DNA of 9,705 nt from Deltaproteobacteria bacterium (lineage in GTDB: Bacteria; Bdellovibrionota; Bdellovibrionia; JABDDW01). Under the pieces are notes generated by a model, which saw nothing but the letters and a program-made list of their open reading frames with translations, did not search any database and had not been told where the DNA came from. The stretch is taken from assembly GCA_013287405.1 (NCBI GenBank), contig JABDDW010000058.1, positions 1-9,705 on the forward strand. The letters run 5' to 3'. The position numbers and the translations under genes are program-made. Positions 1-6,674 of the stretch are shown here, one piece after another (the first letter of the stretch is position 1; each line of letters begins with the position of its first letter).

Positions 1-278
1 AAGCCAGACTCCATTGATTGAAACGATCCCTCGTCAAGGCTTTGCATTAGAGTAGCTAGACGAGTCTCAAGGCCTTTACGCTTACTCGCTCTCGACAGTA
101 ACTTCTCTGATAACGTCTTTATTTTGGCCTCAGTAAGAGAATCCCTAAGATCAACTATCGCAAGACTAACCAGCGCGTTTTGGAACTTATTTAAGGAGGG
201 ATTGGAGGCCTTGAGGCGGCCCCCAATGTCCTTTAGGGCGTTGTCTGCCTCATCATTTAACACAGCATGAATAGACAT
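1..278 (-). CDS. unrecognised protein, N-terminal part (runs off the left edge)
   Basis: An open frame starts at ATG 278-276 and stays open for 92 codons to the window edge, so the C-terminus is missing. A GGAGG site lies 9 nt before the ATG, inside the last codons of the upstream lipoprotein gene, whose TAA is only 2 nt away; this strongly suggests co-translation. The protein begins MSIHAVLNDEADNALKDIGG. The visible part looks soluble and mostly helical, rich in Lys, Arg, Glu, Leu and Ser, with a basic stretch near residues 63-69 (SRASKRK). It has no signal peptide and no membrane segment. I do not recognise a family. Its place after a conjugation operon would allow a cytoplasmic transfer or DNA-processing accessory, but that is inference from position only. 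That it is a real gene is fairly likely from the ribosome binding site, the spacing and the long open frame. Confidence 0.62.
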   Translation of the reverse strand, partial: MSIHAVLNDEADNALKDIGGRLKASNPSLNKFQNALVSLAIVDLRDSLTEAKIKTLSEKLLSRASKRKGLETRLATLMQSLDEGSFQSMESG

Positions 279-280
279 AA

Positions 281-601
281 TTATTTACCTCCCTGTGGAA
301 TACCGAGAAGGCGTACCTCACAATCAAGGGTCCACTCCCGATGTTTCTCGATAAGCCGATTATTCTCAACCCGCTCCCCCACCATTTCAGCCCTTAAGCA
401 AGGTGACGACACATCCGGTACCACGGCACCCGATTCGGCCCCCGGCCCAAATGTCACTGCGTTCCGCACAAGCTTTCGATTGATCCGTGCCGCCTCACTA
501 GGAGAGACTGACTCTACCTCCCCATGAGAACACCCCGCCAACAGACACAAGATGCCCGAACATACCGCACTCAAAATCCATTTACGCCTCAATACTATCA
601 T
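281..601 (-). CDS. small lipoprotein of the T4SS locus
   Basis: A 106-residue protein with a clear lipoprotein signal: basic N-terminus (RRK at 5-7), hydrophobic core at 8-22 and lipobox L21-A22-G23-C24. The mature form would have about 83 residues starting at Cys24. Ser at +2 would favour outer-membrane sorting by the Escherichia coli rule. The mature part is charged and has two more cysteines, C68 and C94, that could pair or bond to a partner. A strong GGAGGT site precedes ATG 601-599, and an in-frame stop lies just upstream, fixing the start. It follows the Replic_Relax-like gene by 86 nt and precedes the left-edge gene by 2 nt. Size, lipidation and location fit a VirB7-like core lipoprotein or an entry-exclusion lipoprotein. 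No sequence signature decides between them, so the role is inferred. Confidence 0.75.
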   Translation of the reverse strand: MIVLRRKWILSAVCSGILCLLAGCSHGEVESVSPSEAARINRKLVRNAVTFGPGAESGAVVPDVSSPCLRAEMVGERVENNRLIEKHREWTLDCEVRLLGIPQGGK

Positions 602-687
602 TCAAAATACCTCCATATGACATTCCTGACCTCTCCATATATGTGTGGGCTATATGCGATCCAAAAATTCGTAACCATTGGTAATCA
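602..687 (-). promoter_or_regulatory. 86-nt intergenic gap with a possible sigma70-type promoter
   Basis: This is the only sizeable gap in the gene run within the window. On the minus strand a TTGGAT box (664-659) is separated by 17 nt from a TATATG box (641-636). Each matches four of six consensus bases at ideal spacing, which would start a transcript near 629 and leave a leader of about 28 nt before the lipoprotein ATG. A short imperfect palindrome (ACCA-A-TGGT) lies just upstream near 673-685 and could be an operator. No hairpin with a T-run is present, so readthrough from the upstream genes is also possible. Such weak matches arise by chance in AT-rich DNA, so confidence is low. Confidence 0.3.
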
Positions 688-1437
688 TTAAATACCGATT
701 ATCGAGTGCATGTTACTCTGTACCATCGGAGTAACATTAAATGTTACAGGTGCTAACCTCTTACCGAATGTATCTTCTTTCAATTGGATAAGTTCATTGG
801 GGCGAATGAGCAGTACTTTTTCCCTCAGTTCTTTTGATCTCTTCAAGAGAAGTCTTGAATACAATTTGTATGTATCGTTTGGGTACACAACAATGACAAC
901 ACCTTTACAATGAAGATTGCTTGAGAAACTCACGTCGTATGCCGCCAATATTTTTTCGATGCGCTCTTCTGTTTTTCTGGAGAGCTCCACCTCTAACGCG
1001 ATTTTAGTGGCGATATTATTTTTGGAGACCGTTAAAATGGCATCAGGCCTACGATCTACGATTAGCTCATTTAACTGTGCTGAGCCTAGCTCGTGTTCAA
1101 CCGTTATATTTTTGATATTTGAGTATTGTGAAAACTCAATGACGGCATTCCCAACCGCGAGAGTGTGGTAGAGTTCTTGTTCTTTGGTGTTGAAATCACG
1201 TAGAGACATCTTCCCATAGACAATCTGTCGGCCAGCGTCGGTTGCGATAAACGCGCCTTGAATCCTAAGAGGGAGGGAAACTCTTTTTATATAACCTTTT
1301 TTCATAAGCCCATTCAACAGGCGATACAAATGAACGCGGTGAAAATCTGAATTGAATATCCTATGTAGCTGTTTGAACGAAACAGCACCAAGTTTACAAG
1401 TAATGGCGAGGACTTTTATTTTAGAACTTGAAGCCAT
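688..1437 (-). CDS. Replic_Relax/MobC-like winged-helix protein
   Basis: A 249-residue soluble protein. Residues about 5-70 look like a winged-helix DNA-binding domain (helix, LGAVSFKQLHRIF, then HLYRLLNGLMKKGYIKR and a wing). The second half carries RRPDA at 129-133 and an E149-V-E151 strand followed by RKTEER, K162 and Y167. The pattern 'RPDA ... lEvE...T...i.K...Y' resembles the replication-relaxation family (Pfam Replic_Relax, MobC-like), associated with mobilisation or replication of plasmids and conjugative elements. Its acid/lysine layout recalls a PD-(D/E)XK nuclease fold, but activity is not shown. I chose ATG 1437-1435 because AGGAGG sits 6 nt upstream (1449-1444); a longer frame from 1488 adds 17 residues without a comparable site. 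The gene overlaps the coupling ATPase by 17 nt, so the two probably work together in bringing DNA to the channel. No relaxase motif is seen. Confidence 0.72.
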   Translation of the reverse strand: MASSSKIKVLAITCKLGAVSFKQLHRIFNSDFHRVHLYRLLNGLMKKGYIKRVSLPLRIQGAFIATDAGRQIVYGKMSLRDFNTKEQELYHTLAVGNAVIEFSQYSNIKNITVEHELGSAQLNELIVDRRPDAILTVSKNNIATKIALEVELSRKTEERIEKILAAYDVSFSSNLHCKGVVIVVYPNDTYKLYSRLLLKRSKELREKVLLIRPNELIQLKEDTFGKRLAPVTFNVTPMVQSNMHSIIGI

Positions 1438-2794
1438 CTTGCTCCTCCTTTTTCTCGCTAGATTTTTCAGGTGGCTTAGTGGAACCAATTATTTTTCGGT
1501 CGTATCCTTTTCTTTTTAGTTTTTCTCGACATTCGCTTAGCATAGTGGCCTGTTTTGCAGAATCTTGCAGGGGAGTTTGAATAATCCTTGTCGAACCGAA
1601 TTGATAAACAGCCCGGCCAGGAATGTTTTTAAGTGTGGTGGCAGACATATCCCCGACCACTAGATTTGATGCTGCAACGCCGGTAACGGCGAAGCAAATT
1701 CGGGTCTGGAGATTGTCTTTGGTCTGCATCGAGATGACATCTTTTGAGGGCCTTTGTGTACCGACAATCAAATGGATTCCTGCAAATCTGGATAGACGGG
1801 CAAGGGTGGAAAGTCTTTCCTGCATATCTTTACCAGCTTTGCCCTTACTTGCTTCTTTTGAAAGTTCGGCAAGCTCATCAACAAGCACTACGACGGGGCC
1901 GATGGGTCTACCTTTAAGAGCGGGGTCTCGTTGCAGTTCAGTAACATTGAGGTCACGCCAATTTACTTTCTTTTTATCAGCTAAATAATCTCTTCTCGCC
2001 TCGTAAAGTCTATTGAGTTGAGTCAAAAAAATATCTGCGATCGCATAGTCCTTGGCGATCTCGACGTTGGGAAGTCCAGAAAAGTTTTGATAGTCGATGG
2101 CACCCTTCATGTCGATAATACAACCATGGGCATGTCGGGTCCGCGTAATGACGGTGGCGAATACTTGTTTTACAAATTGGGTCTTCCCCATACCTGTTTG
2201 CCCTGCGGCGAGCATGTGGATCATTTTTGAAAGTTCAAGTTTTTCAATGCCATCATCAGTTTGACCAATGAAGAATTCGCCTTGCTTAAGGGTGTCGATG
2301 GGTAAATCTTCAAATTTTAAAAGCTTTGGAATGGAGGTACGTCTGATCTCAACCTCTAGTATCGGAACGTCCACTAACTTTCTTATTTCTTTTATCGGCT
2401 GATTGATGCGACTTTCAAGTTGATGAATATAAGGAGTGAAATCTTCGGGCGTGTAACCAGCAGCCCTGATTTTAAGGATATTGGATTTGAGTGGGAACTT
2501 TTCGTCAGCAAGCCAGGTGGGTTTTCCATATCCTTTATCGAAATTTAACCCAATCGTCGAGAAGGCTTTATCTATAGGGTGAATGACGTTGAAGATTGCG
2601 GCAAACCCCAGAATTAAATCAAAGAGTGCGATCAAAACCCATTGCCATACATAATGGGCGCGCAAGACGCCGATGTGGAGAATGACTCCCAATACCCAGA
2701 AGTATGTAAATTGAAAGTTGATCCTAAATTGCTTTGAAAAGACCTGAAAACTTCTTATGAGGTTGTCAGTAACTTGATCTTTGTTAATTTTCAC
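1421..2794 (-). CDS. FtsK/SpoIIIE-type DNA translocase, putative T4SS coupling protein
   Basis: A 457-residue membrane-anchored ATPase. Two hydrophobic segments at about 30-45 and 50-70 form an N-terminal anchor. The motor domain has Walker A G198-QTGMGK-T205, Walker B VVVLVDEL (D306, E307), and the FtsK-like sensor stretch HLIVGTQRPSKDVI (341-354), then GRAVYQFG near 393-400. These mark the FtsK/SpoIIIE/TcpA branch rather than classic VirD4/TraG. No C-terminal FtsK gamma (KOPS-reading) domain is present, and the protein is much shorter than cell-division FtsK, which argues for conjugation. The C-terminus is charged (Lys/Glu-rich). Start is GTG 2794-2792, overlapping the TraB-like stop as GTGA; only a weak G-rich site precedes it, so translation is probably coupled. 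It overlaps the Replic_Relax-like gene downstream. The likely role is delivering DNA to the channel at the inner membrane. Confidence 0.85.
   Translation of the reverse strand: MKINKDQVTDNLIRSFQVFSKQFRINFQFTYFWVLGVILHIGVLRAHYVWQWVLIALFDLILGFAAIFNVIHPIDKAFSTIGLNFDKGYGKPTWLADEKFPLKSNILKIRAAGYTPEDFTPYIHQLESRINQPIKEIRKLVDVPILEVEIRRTSIPKLLKFEDLPIDTLKQGEFFIGQTDDGIEKLELSKMIHMLAAGQTGMGKTQFVKQVFATVITRTRHAHGCIIDMKGAIDYQNFSGLPNVEIAKDYAIADIFLTQLNRLYEARRDYLADKKKVNWRDLNVTELQRDPALKGRPIGPVVVLVDELAELSKEASKGKAGKDMQERLSTLARLSRFAGIHLIVGTQRPSKDVISMQTKDNLQTRICFAVTGVAASNLVVGDMSATTLKNIPGRAVYQFGSTRIIQTPLQDSAKQATMLSECREKLKRKGYDRKIIGSTKPPEKSSEKKEEQDGFKF
1444..1449 (-). promoter_or_regulatory. ribosome binding site deciding the Replic_Relax-like start
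   Basis: AGGAGG with a 6-nt spacer to ATG 1437-1435. It lies within the 3' end of the coupling ATPase gene. It favours the 249-residue product over a start at 1488. Confidence 0.75.
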
Positions 2795-3675
2795 TTTTGC
2801 ACCCCGTTTTTCCCTTCAATGGCATGGAGTTTGATTGTGAATACGGTTCCTGCGGGCAAGAAAAGCTCAGGCCTTTTATTTTTTAAATCCTTTGTGAGTT
2901 CGTCAGATAAACCTGTCGTGGCCTGATTACTCGAGTCTGAAAGGGATCTATTGAAAGTATCGGTGGCTTGATCTTGAGTGCCTGTAGATTGAAAAGCTTT
3001 TTGAGTTAAAATCTCCTCGCCAACTTGAATTCCTCGCCCAAGAGTTTGGCCAGCGATGCGTGATCCCAAATTTGATGAATATTGCGCCGGAACTCCTAAA
3101 GCGTGGTCGTGATCGTCTATGGCGTACCCAACCAATGCGTACCGCTTCCCGGTAGAAGTAATTAGTTCTGAAAACTGGATTTCAAAGTGCTTAGAATCAA
3201 GGTTTGGCCTCCCAATACCAGTCAGATGTGCATTCTCGAGACCTGTCAGGTCCACGCCGGAATCATCACAACCCACAAGTTCGGAATCAACCGTTAGGTC
3301 ATTTTGGCTGGATGAGATATTTTGAAGGATAACAGCTTTAATTTTAACGGTGAGGCCATCAAAAAGTGGCCGTTCGATAAGATGACTCACCGGGTGATTA
3401 TTATTTGTGGCCACAGTCGAATACGAATGAACATTCGAGCCATGATCGCGACCTGTAATGTCGGGCTTAGATTTTCCATCTCCGGTGGCGGTTTGCGCCT
3501 TGTGGGCGTCTCGATCCCGTACATAGGGCTTTGTAACTTCTTGTTTTCCAAAATAGGGTTTAAGACGGATGACGACAAATAAAATTCCAAGAGCAAGGCC
3601 AGCGATATAAAGGCGAGATTTTTTTAAAGCTGTCTTATCAGTCCATGTGAACGAAAGAAGTTTTCCCTGACTCAT
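2791..3675 (-). CDS. traB: TraB/VirB10-like T4SS core protein
   Basis: A 294-residue bitopic protein: short cytoplasmic N-terminus, one membrane segment at about 21-37, a hydrophilic linker at 44-100, and a C-terminal beta-domain. The beta-domain shows VirB10-family features: FEIQFSELITSTGKRYALVG (164-183), then an Asp/His-rich turn and ALGVPAQ, and the closing strand FLPAGTVFTIKLHA (272-285). VirB10-type proteins span both membranes and relay ATPase state to the outer-membrane pore. The region at about 206-265 would hold the pore-forming antenna helices, though it looks rather polar here. At 294 residues it is shorter than F TraB (about 475) and lacks an obvious proline-rich stretch and a CxC pair. 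A GGGAGGGG site precedes ATG 3675-3673, which overlaps the TraK-like stop as ATGA. The 3' end overlaps the coupling ATPase as GTGA. Confidence 0.78.
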   Translation of the reverse strand: MSQGKLLSFTWTDKTALKKSRLYIAGLALGILFVVIRLKPYFGKQEVTKPYVRDRDAHKAQTATGDGKSKPDITGRDHGSNVHSYSTVATNNNHPVSHLIERPLFDGLTVKIKAVILQNISSSQNDLTVDSELVGCDDSGVDLTGLENAHLTGIGRPNLDSKHFEIQFSELITSTGKRYALVGYAIDDHDHALGVPAQYSSNLGSRIAGQTLGRGIQVGEEILTQKAFQSTGTQDQATDTFNRSLSDSSNQATTGLSDELTKDLKNKRPELFLPAGTVFTIKLHAIEGKNGVQK

Positions 3676-4367
3676 TTCCCCTCCCTCATGATTTTAATTT
3701 TGGAGAATTTAGAATTTTCACAAGTCAGAGTCGAGATGGGCACAGAGCATACAAATTGTGGGTCTTGAGCTTTCTTCAAGAGCACACAACCGGCACATTT
3801 TGTGCTGTTTACGTCAACTAGAGTTGAGAAAATCTCTGGGCCTGATATTTTCTTATCGCCGCTGGAGAACAGGGCATTTATTTGAGCTTTTATTTCTTTT
3901 GAGCCCTTGGCGCGACCCTCGAGAGTCATTTTCAGGGTCTCTACATGGTAGGAGTCATCATTTAGCCTTAACGATGACCCTTGTGAGAAATATCTCACAT
4001 TAACAATATCGTCGTAGTTATTTGGAGTTCCAGATTCAAATAAAATGACAAAGCGCCCGGCCTTGGTAAAAACAATTAAATTTCCAAGGTTTCTCGATGC
4101 CGTGGGGGATACACTGATGTCAGTATTGTTAATAAATTCTATTACAGCCTTCGTCGGCGAGCCGGGTACAAGTTTTTCAGGCTTCGACGGAAACGAAATA
4201 TCCGTTGACTCTCCCAGAGCTAAATAAATTTTACCTGGCTGATCTGGCCGCAGGATGAGGGTCCTGATGCGCCCGGCGTGGCATTGATCTTCAGTGCCTA
4301 TCAGTATGAGAGAGGTGATAACCACCAGTGCATAAAGCCAATAATAAATTTTTCTACGACGCTTCAT
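3672..4367 (-). CDS. traK: TraK/VirB9-like periplasmic core protein
   Basis: A 231-residue exported protein. The signal peptide has basic residues MKRRRK, a hydrophobic core at about 8-23 and a probable cleavage after C29-H30-A31. The N-terminal beta-domain contains KIYLALGESTDISFPSKPEK (46-65), typical of TraK/VirB9 proteins, then a second set of beta strands (NLIVFTKAGRFVILFES). In related systems this protein forms the outer part of the core with TraB/VirB10 and a lipoprotein (TraV/VirB7). Four cysteines cluster at the C-terminus (C191, C194, C207, C216), which is unusual and suggests disulfides. I chose ATG 4367-4365, with GAGG 5 nt upstream overlapping the TraE-like stop, because this makes the signal peptide start at its basic end; a GTG at 4403 would add 12 residues. 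It overlaps the TraB-like gene by 4 nt. Confidence 0.72.
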   Translation of the reverse strand: MKRRRKIYYWLYALVVITSLILIGTEDQCHAGRIRTLILRPDQPGKIYLALGESTDISFPSKPEKLVPGSPTKAVIEFINNTDISVSPTASRNLGNLIVFTKAGRFVILFESGTPNNYDDIVNVRYFSQGSSLRLNDDSYHVETLKMTLEGRAKGSKEIKAQINALFSSGDKKISGPEIFSTLVDVNSTKCAGCVLLKKAQDPQFVCSVPISTLTCENSKFSKIKIMREGK

Positions 4368-4372
4368 AAAAA

Positions 4373-4376
4373 CCTC
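4373..4376 (-). promoter_or_regulatory. ribosome binding site deciding the TraK-like start
   Basis: GAGG overlaps the TGA stop (4377-4375) of the TraE-like gene and sits 5 nt before ATG 4367-4365. It supports termination-reinitiation and the shorter, signal-peptide-compatible start. Confidence 0.6.
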
Positions 4377-4947
4377 ACTTAGAAATTTGTTGTTCTTCGA
4401 CACTCGTGACGGTCAATCCATAGGGATTTGATTGGGACACCGTTGATTCCTGAAAACTGATATGGATTTCTAGAGGTGTCGCGACGGCAACATTTTGGAT
4501 TCGTAAGACTCTAGTTACCTTAGCTAGAATCTTATTTTGAGAATTAGAAAATCCAAAATCTTCTAGAACATAAAAACTCCGAGCACCTTGTGTTTGGCCC
4601 AAGGACTGGAAGGTGGTGAAGGATTCACGAAGTTTAGTAAAAACATCAGTGGAAACGATGGTCTTTAGATCAGTTTTCTTTGAGTCAAAGTTGTCCTTGT
4701 CCCATTCAAACCGATCAGCCAGGTATAGCTTTGTGAATCGTTCAAATCTTTCAACCGACAAATTCCATGGGGTTGTATGTGCGAGTTCCACGGCGGAATC
4801 GGTGGTGATAAGAAGGGGATTCCCATTTTTGACCATGGATGGAACCAAAACTAAGCAGAGCGCAATGATTCCAAGTAATCCAAAAAGAGTAAGTTGATAG
4901 CGTTTAACGGTTGCTTCGAGAACTTCAATGGGTTTTAGATATTGCAT
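4375..4947 (-). CDS. traE: TraE/VirB8-like inner-membrane assembly protein
   Basis: A 190-residue protein with a short cytoplasmic N-terminus, one membrane helix at about 18-36 and a periplasmic domain of about 150 residues. Length and topology match F-type TraE (about 188 residues). NPYGL at 174-178 near the C-terminus resembles the NPxG motif typical of the VirB8/TraE fold, and the domain has the expected alternation of helices then strands (KVTRVLRIQNVAVATPLEIH). VirB8-type proteins dimerise in the periplasm and act as an assembly hub touching VirB6, VirB9 and VirB10. ATG 4947-4945 is preceded by GGAGGT with a spacer of about 9 nt. A 27-nt gap separates it from the VirB6-like stop, the largest gap between traL and the Replic_Relax-like gene. 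Its neighbours on both sides are T4SS core genes. Confidence 0.78.
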   Translation of the reverse strand: MQYLKPIEVLEATVKRYQLTLFGLLGIIALCLVLVPSMVKNGNPLLITTDSAVELAHTTPWNLSVERFERFTKLYLADRFEWDKDNFDSKKTDLKTIVSTDVFTKLRESFTTFQSLGQTQGARSFYVLEDFGFSNSQNKILAKVTRVLRIQNVAVATPLEIHISFQESTVSQSNPYGLTVTSVEEQQISK

Positions 4948-4974
4948 GTTGTTTCTACCTCCAAAAAATGTGGA

Positions 4975-5943
4975 TTAACTTCTTTTCTTTCCAGGGTTCC
5001 AGTAAGCGGGTGCTTTCTGAGCGATGTATTTCTTTGCCTTATCAACATGGGGGCGCGATTTGTAGGCGGCCCACTTGCCTCCGGCCACGGTCCACGCGGC
5101 AGTGCCCGCGGCTCCGACAGCTTTACCGACCCCACTTTTAGCCATCTCGATTCCCTTCATCGGGAGGTGTGAGAGAAATGCCCCAATTCCACCGGCCATG
5201 GTCTGAAGGCCACTGGCCCCTATTGACGCAAGTGATCCATTGAGAAGGGCATGGACAATAATGGGGGTCGTAGCCATTAGAGCAGCGACGGCGAAATTCA
5301 TAATTGCAACATCAACCCACCCCGAAGGGTCGCTTGTGGAATCGCCAAAACCTATCGCCAATAGAATTCGCCCCATGATGACCCAGGTAGGTCGCCATAG
5401 AGCGAGTTCAAACATTCCAAAAAATATTCCCGATGCCGTGTTAGAGAATCGCGGAAATAAAAGTCCCAAAAAAGCTAACGGCGCAAAAATATGAAGTAAA
5501 TTCCAAACCGTGAGATGGAGAACATCAAGAAAGTGGTGAACAATAGAAAGCAGAAGAAAAGAAAGAGTGGAGATTGCGGTAAGGCCGAGATGGCCTAACT
5601 TAAACCAATTAGAGGCACTTTCGTCGTGAATGCTTTTAGCGTGCTCCGCTACTTTTGAAAATATTGTGTGAAGTGATTCTTCGCCGCCGAAAGCCGTCAC
5701 AAGTTTATCTTCGATACCTAAAATAAGTGATGATATCTGGGGGAGTGCCAGCAATAAAATGATAGCCAAGATAATTCTTTTGAATAATCTTTCAAAGCTA
5801 GCGCCGGAGATTTCGCCAGAGATGTAGATTGAGCCCATAGCTAAGATAAAAAGCGGTGGCAAAAATTCCCAAAACAGACCCTGGCTTGTTTGAAAAAGGG
5901 ATAATGCAGTAACTTGGAGACTTTGGAGCTGATTTGGATTCAT
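4975..5943 (-). CDS. TrbL/VirB6-like polytopic channel protein
   Basis: A 322-residue integral membrane protein with about five to seven hydrophobic segments, at roughly 26-43, 55-77, 119-140, 143-164, 171-199 and 209-239. This matches TrbL/VirB6 proteins, which form the inner-membrane part of the translocation channel. A long loop at about 78-118 probably faces the periplasm. The tail (about 255-322) is Gly/Ala-rich, then cationic and ends in KKRS, consistent with a cytoplasmic C-terminus. A Trp-rich central part (VWNLL, ALWRPTW) also fits the family. A GGAGGTGAAAA site precedes ATG 5943-5941, which overlaps the VirB5-like stop as ATGA. The size is close to VirB6 (about 295) and much smaller than F TraG. 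Primary sequence conservation is low in this family, so topology and context carry the call. Confidence 0.8.
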   Translation of the reverse strand: MNPNQLQSLQVTALSLFQTSQGLFWEFLPPLFILAMGSIYISGEISGASFERLFKRIILAIILLLALPQISSLILGIEDKLVTAFGGEESLHTIFSKVAEHAKSIHDESASNWFKLGHLGLTAISTLSFLLLSIVHHFLDVLHLTVWNLLHIFAPLAFLGLLFPRFSNTASGIFFGMFELALWRPTWVIMGRILLAIGFGDSTSDPSGWVDVAIMNFAVAALMATTPIIVHALLNGSLASIGASGLQTMAGGIGAFLSHLPMKGIEMAKSGVGKAVGAAGTAAWTVAGGKWAAYKSRPHVDKAKKYIAQKAPAYWNPGKKRS

Positions 5944-6674
5944 TTTTCACCTCCGGGATTTACAGGGGCACCAAAGGAATTAAGAGGTGTGCTGCTTGCC
6001 GAATCTAAGTCTTCTTCAATTTTTTGGTGGGTATCCACGAAAGTCTGATAGTTGGCATTGTCTTGAACGGTTTTTTCGATTCGGTTGGTCGAAGAAATTT
6101 CTAATTCCTTTGCCAGAAGTCGGTTAGAATGACTTATGGCCTGAAGAACTACACCGAGAGTTTCAGCCGTGAGCCTGACTGCGGTGGGTTGGTTTGAGAC
6201 AATGGCTGCTGATTTTATTTTGTCGCCGGCCTTATCGAGCTCGGTTGAGTAATCAAAGGCGTCTTGACTTAGAAAAAGACCCTCTGTGCCGCTTCTAAAT
6301 TGAACTTGTTGGTGAATGGGGGAATTTTCTCTTATGACGCCGTAAACGGTTTCTGCTTTACCCACAGCCCTGTCGAGAGTTTTTGCGTCATCGTAAACCT
6401 GTTTTGGGAGTGGAATATGGGCGGTTTCGGCAAGTCGTAAGATATCCTTAACACCTTTATCCATTTCCTCTAGAAGGCTCACGGTGTCGCGGGAGGCTCC
6501 AATAATCTGCTGGAGTTCAGCAATTTGCTCGATGGATTTTGCTAAGATTTGAGCGAGTAGCGGGAGATCCCCACCCCAAAAATCGGCCTTCACTTCATCT
6601 TTGGGACCAAAGATGACGCAAGAAATTATGAATGATCCAATGCAAATCCATCGAATGAGTTTAATTTTTTTCAC
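5940..6674 (-). CDS. TrbJ/VirB5-like secreted T4SS protein
   Basis: A 244-residue exported helical protein. A signal peptide (basic MKKIKLIR, hydrophobic core at 9-23) ends at a probable V28-K29-A30 cleavage site, followed by DFWGGDLPLLAQILAKSIEQ (31-50), a stretch typical of TrbJ/VirB5 proteins. The mature protein is mainly amphipathic helices, consistent with the VirB5 helical bundle that sits at pilus tips and helps contact the recipient. The C-terminus is Pro/Gly/Ser-rich and probably unstructured. The start is GTG 6674-6672, read with an AAGGAG site about 7 nt upstream and overlapping the TraC stop as GTGA. Its place between VirB4-like and VirB6-like genes is exactly the VirB5 position. 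TrbJ and VirB5 cannot be separated by eye. Confidence 0.75.
   Translation of the reverse strand: MKKIKLIRWICIGSFIISCVIFGPKDEVKADFWGGDLPLLAQILAKSIEQIAELQQIIGASRDTVSLLEEMDKGVKDILRLAETAHIPLPKQVYDDAKTLDRAVGKAETVYGVIRENSPIHQQVQFRSGTEGLFLSQDAFDYSTELDKAGDKIKSAAIVSNQPTAVRLTAETLGVVLQAISHSNRLLAKELEISSTNRIEKTVQDNANYQTFVDTHQKIEEDLDSASSTPLNSFGAPVNPGGEK

Noticed and set aside
66..215. 10-bp inverted repeat CTCAAGGCCT (66-75) and AGGCCTTGAG (206-215)
   Set aside because: The arms are 130 bp apart inside a coding frame with no flanking repeats; likely chance.
267..527. Plus-strand frame opposite the lipoprotein gene
   Set aside because: It is antisense to a gene with a lipobox and a strong ribosome binding site; its peptide is low-complexity Arg/Ser/Pro-rich and shows no domain.
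563..634. Short leader-peptide frame (ATG at 634 or 619) overlapping the lipoprotein start
   Set aside because: It has at most 18 codons, no regulatory codon run and no associated attenuator hairpin; probably chance.
1438..1488. Longer start for the Replic_Relax-like protein at 1488
   Set aside because: It would overlap the coupling ATPase by 68 nt and has no ribosome binding site comparable to AGGAGG before 1437.
1623..1988. 121-codon plus-strand frame opposite the coupling ATPase motor domain
   Set aside because: It mirrors the conserved Walker B and TQRP region in antisense; the Ser-rich peptide has no recognisable feature.
4368..4403. GTG start at 4403 for the TraK-like protein
   Set aside because: It puts 12 polar residues before the signal peptide and overlaps the TraE-like gene by 29 nt; ATG 4367 has GAGG and a proper basic N-terminus.
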